Part shown: positions 62,772-64,000 of the stretch, piece after piece
Layout: every line of letters starts with the position of its first letter
Position numbering within the stretch: the first letter of the stretch is position 1
The notes under the pieces: generated by a model
What the model was told of the DNA's origin: nothing
Seen by the model: the letters and a program-made list of their open reading frames with translations, nothing else
Database searches by the model: none
Position numbers and translations under genes: made by a program
DNA from: JBIKIW01 sp044361365
Lineage (GTDB): Bacteria; Patescibacteriota; JACMRA01
Direction: 5' to 3'
Assembly: GCA_044361365.1 (NCBI GenBank)
Contig: JBIKIW010000001.1
Span: forward strand, 12,545 to 76,544
DNA: 64,000 bases

Positions 62772-62981
62772 ATGCTCCCAAACGTCGGTCTCCCCGAATT
62801 ATGCCTAATCGCCTTTTTAGCAATGTTATTTTTTGGTAAAGACAAACTACCAGATCTAGCCAAAGGTCTAGGAGGTTCTATCAAAGAATTTCGCAATGCC
62901 ATTAACATGGGTGAAAACAAAGCAGAAGCTAAAGTTCAACCTAAAGCAGAAACTTTGGAAGTTGCCGAAACTAGTAAGTAA
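62772..62981 (+). CDS. tatA: Twin-arginine translocase subunit TatA
   Basis: 69 residues: a short outer N terminus, membrane helix (about 7-22, LPELCLIAFLAMLFFG), the hinge FGKDKLPDLAKGLGGSIKEF and a charged tail. FG and the amphipathic helix are the TatA hallmarks. tatC follows after 3 bases. Confidence 0.95.
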   Translation: MLPNVGLPELCLIAFLAMLFFGKDKLPDLAKGLGGSIKEFRNAINMGENKAEAKVQPKAETLEVAETSK

Positions 62982-62984
62982 ACT

Positions 62985-63755
62985 ATGGAGGAGAAAACTT
63001 TGGGCAAAAACTTTTGGGACCACTTTAACGATCTTAAAATGGTTTTGATTCGTTTAACTTTAACTTGGTCTGTTTTTACTGCAGGAAGTTTTTTTTTCAG
63101 TGAGCAGCTTTTTGATTTAGTTACAAGACCTTTAAATGGTCAGACGCTCAAAGCCCTCTCCCCCACCGAGCCATTTATGTTGATTATCAAAATTCATGCA
63201 GTGGCTGGGTTAATCATAAGCTTTCCAATACTTTTAATTTTTATCTGGAATTACCTTTCAAAAGTTTTTCTAGAAAAAGAAAAAAAATTTATAATATTTT
63301 ATACTCTATCTACTTTATTTTTAGCTATGGTGGGAGTAGTATATGCGTACTTTTCACTTATACCATCAAGCTTAAGAATATTATTAGATATAGCTCCAAA
63401 AGGAGTAGAGGTTGACCTGACAACCACTGAATATCTAAACTTTTTCCTTTCTTTATTATTCTCATTAATATTAGTTTTTCAAACGCCTATTGCAGTTTTT
63501 GGACTTATTAGATCCGGAATTATTACAGCTCAAAGTTTTTATAAAAAAAGAAGAGAGGTTTATTTAGCGATAATTATCGTAATGGCTATTCTAACTCCTA
63601 CTCCTGATATTTTTAGCTTGGTCTTAATCATTTTGCCAGTAATATTTTTATTAGAAATATCTGTATTTTTTGCCAGTAAAAAAACCACATTAAAGGATTT
63701 GCCAAAGAATAAAAATAGCGATATAATTAAAAACAATAAAACAAAACAAACATAA
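62985..63755 (+). CDS. tatC: Twin-arginine translocase subunit TatC
   Basis: 256 residues with six membrane helices. NFWDHFNDLKMVLIRLTLTW is the start motif (normally HLxELRxRL), LSPTEPFMLIIKIHAVAGL and FQTPIAVFGLIRSGIIT are the family's conserved parts. It receives the twin-arginine signal. Operon with tatA and the small RR protein that follows after 4 bases. Confidence 0.95.
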   Translation: MEEKTLGKNFWDHFNDLKMVLIRLTLTWSVFTAGSFFFSEQLFDLVTRPLNGQTLKALSPTEPFMLIIKIHAVAGLIISFPILLIFIWNYLSKVFLEKEKKFIIFYTLSTLFLAMVGVVYAYFSLIPSSLRILLDIAPKGVEVDLTTTEYLNFFLSLLFSLILVFQTPIAVFGLIRSGIITAQSFYKKRREVYLAIIIVMAILTPTPDIFSLVLIILPVIFLLEISVFFASKKTTLKDLPKNKNSDIIKNNKTKQT

Positions 63756-63759
63756 AAAT

Positions 63760-63966
63760 ATGTCCAACAACAACTCTAAAACAATAGTTTCTAACCTAGA
63801 AACAAAATCTTTAACTAGAAGAGATTTCCTTAAAATGGTAGTAACCTTTTTAACATTCTTTAGTCTAGGAGGATTAACTAAATACTTCACCAATCAAAAA
63901 GACAATAATCAACTACAACAAAATCTACAAAACAAAGGTTTTGGAAATGGTGGTTATGGGATGTAA
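63760..63966 (+). CDS. Tiny twin-arginine signal protein, Tat operon partner
   Basis: 68 residues. LTRRDFLKMVVTFLTFFSLGG is a near-perfect Tat signal in two parts: consensus SRRxFLK as TRRDFLK, then a hydrophobic stretch. Only about 28 residues follow it (NQKDNNQLQQNLQNKGF and Gly/Asn ending GNGGYGM), so there is no room for a folded cofactor domain. It lies 4 bases after tatC and looks like a dedicated substrate or a helper of the translocase. No known family recognised. Confidence 0.75.
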   Translation: MSNNNSKTIVSNLETKSLTRRDFLKMVVTFLTFFSLGGLTKYFTNQKDNNQLQQNLQNKGFGNGGYGM

Positions 63967-64000
63967 ATAAAATAAATACAAAAAATAAAATATACAAAAA

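Overview
The window looks like chromosomal DNA from an AT-rich member of the Patescibacteria (Candidate Phyla Radiation). The signs are densely packed short genes, a minimal housekeeping set with broken or domain-poor versions of usual proteins (UvrC, RecG, LeuRS fragment), many Ser-rich secreted proteins, a V/A-type rather than F-type ATPase locus, and promoters that lie almost on the start codon. The class within the phylum cannot be fixed from sequence alone. TGA is used as a stop at natural gene ends (the S26 peptidase, msrA, the gene at 25945), so the altered code of Gracilibacteria-like lineages does not apply.

Layout. 1-2.2 kb: end of a secreted lysozyme-like protein, a tRNA-Ile with the rare anticodon UAU beside a duplicated tRNA 3' half, and a stand-alone LeuRS editing-domain fragment. 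2.2-7.3 kb: a nuclease-methyltransferase fusion and secA. 7.6-11.1 kb: a giant cysS (1168 codons) interrupted by a DUF559 nuclease element with inverted GC-rich ends, two tandem P-loop kinase domains and a second small palindromic insertion. 11-14.1 kb: membrane proteins, tRNA-Leu and a frameshifted structural-type gene. 14.1-19.9 kb: S26 peptidase, transaldolase, truncated uvrC overlapping an orphan trpA, small regulators and tRNA-Trp. 20-25.9 kb: murG, an N-terminally truncated recG, dnaX with repeat-derived linker peptides, and tmRNA with a 33-codon tag. 25.9-33.7 kb: small accessory genes, then gyrB-rnc and a SulP permease. 33.8-40.3 kb: a PMT-like mannosyltransferase, a nuclease/ImmA fusion, an HtrA protease, an M16 peptidase and HU. 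40.4-48.8 kb: V-ATPase subunits D and I with a small unknown gene between them, uppS and a giant alpha-2-macroglobulin-like protein. 49.4-52.3 kb: a three-gene type II restriction-modification operon. 52.3-56.5 kb: aldolase, a VapBC-type toxin-antitoxin pair, tpiA and a MacB-like permease. 56.5-60.8 kb: an ECF sigma factor (frameshifted here), a likely anti-sigma factor and a divergent secreted metalloprotease. 60.9-64 kb: msrA, a SWIM-domain protein, and a tatA-tatC operon ending in a tiny twin-arginine protein.

The themes that tie the window together are a mobile palindromic repeat population that tolerates insertion inside essential reading frames (cysS, dnaX, the methyltransferase), a secretion and cell-surface programme (SecA, Tat, HtrA, S26 peptidase, mannosyltransferase, macroglobulin, metalloprotease, sigma/anti-sigma), and several DNA-defence or selfish modules (IIG-like enzyme, type II RM, VapBC, ImmA-nuclease, DUF1016, DUF559). 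The best candidates for something undescribed are the cysS chimera, the in-frame palindromic element family, the stand-alone LeuRS editing domain and the long tmRNA tag.
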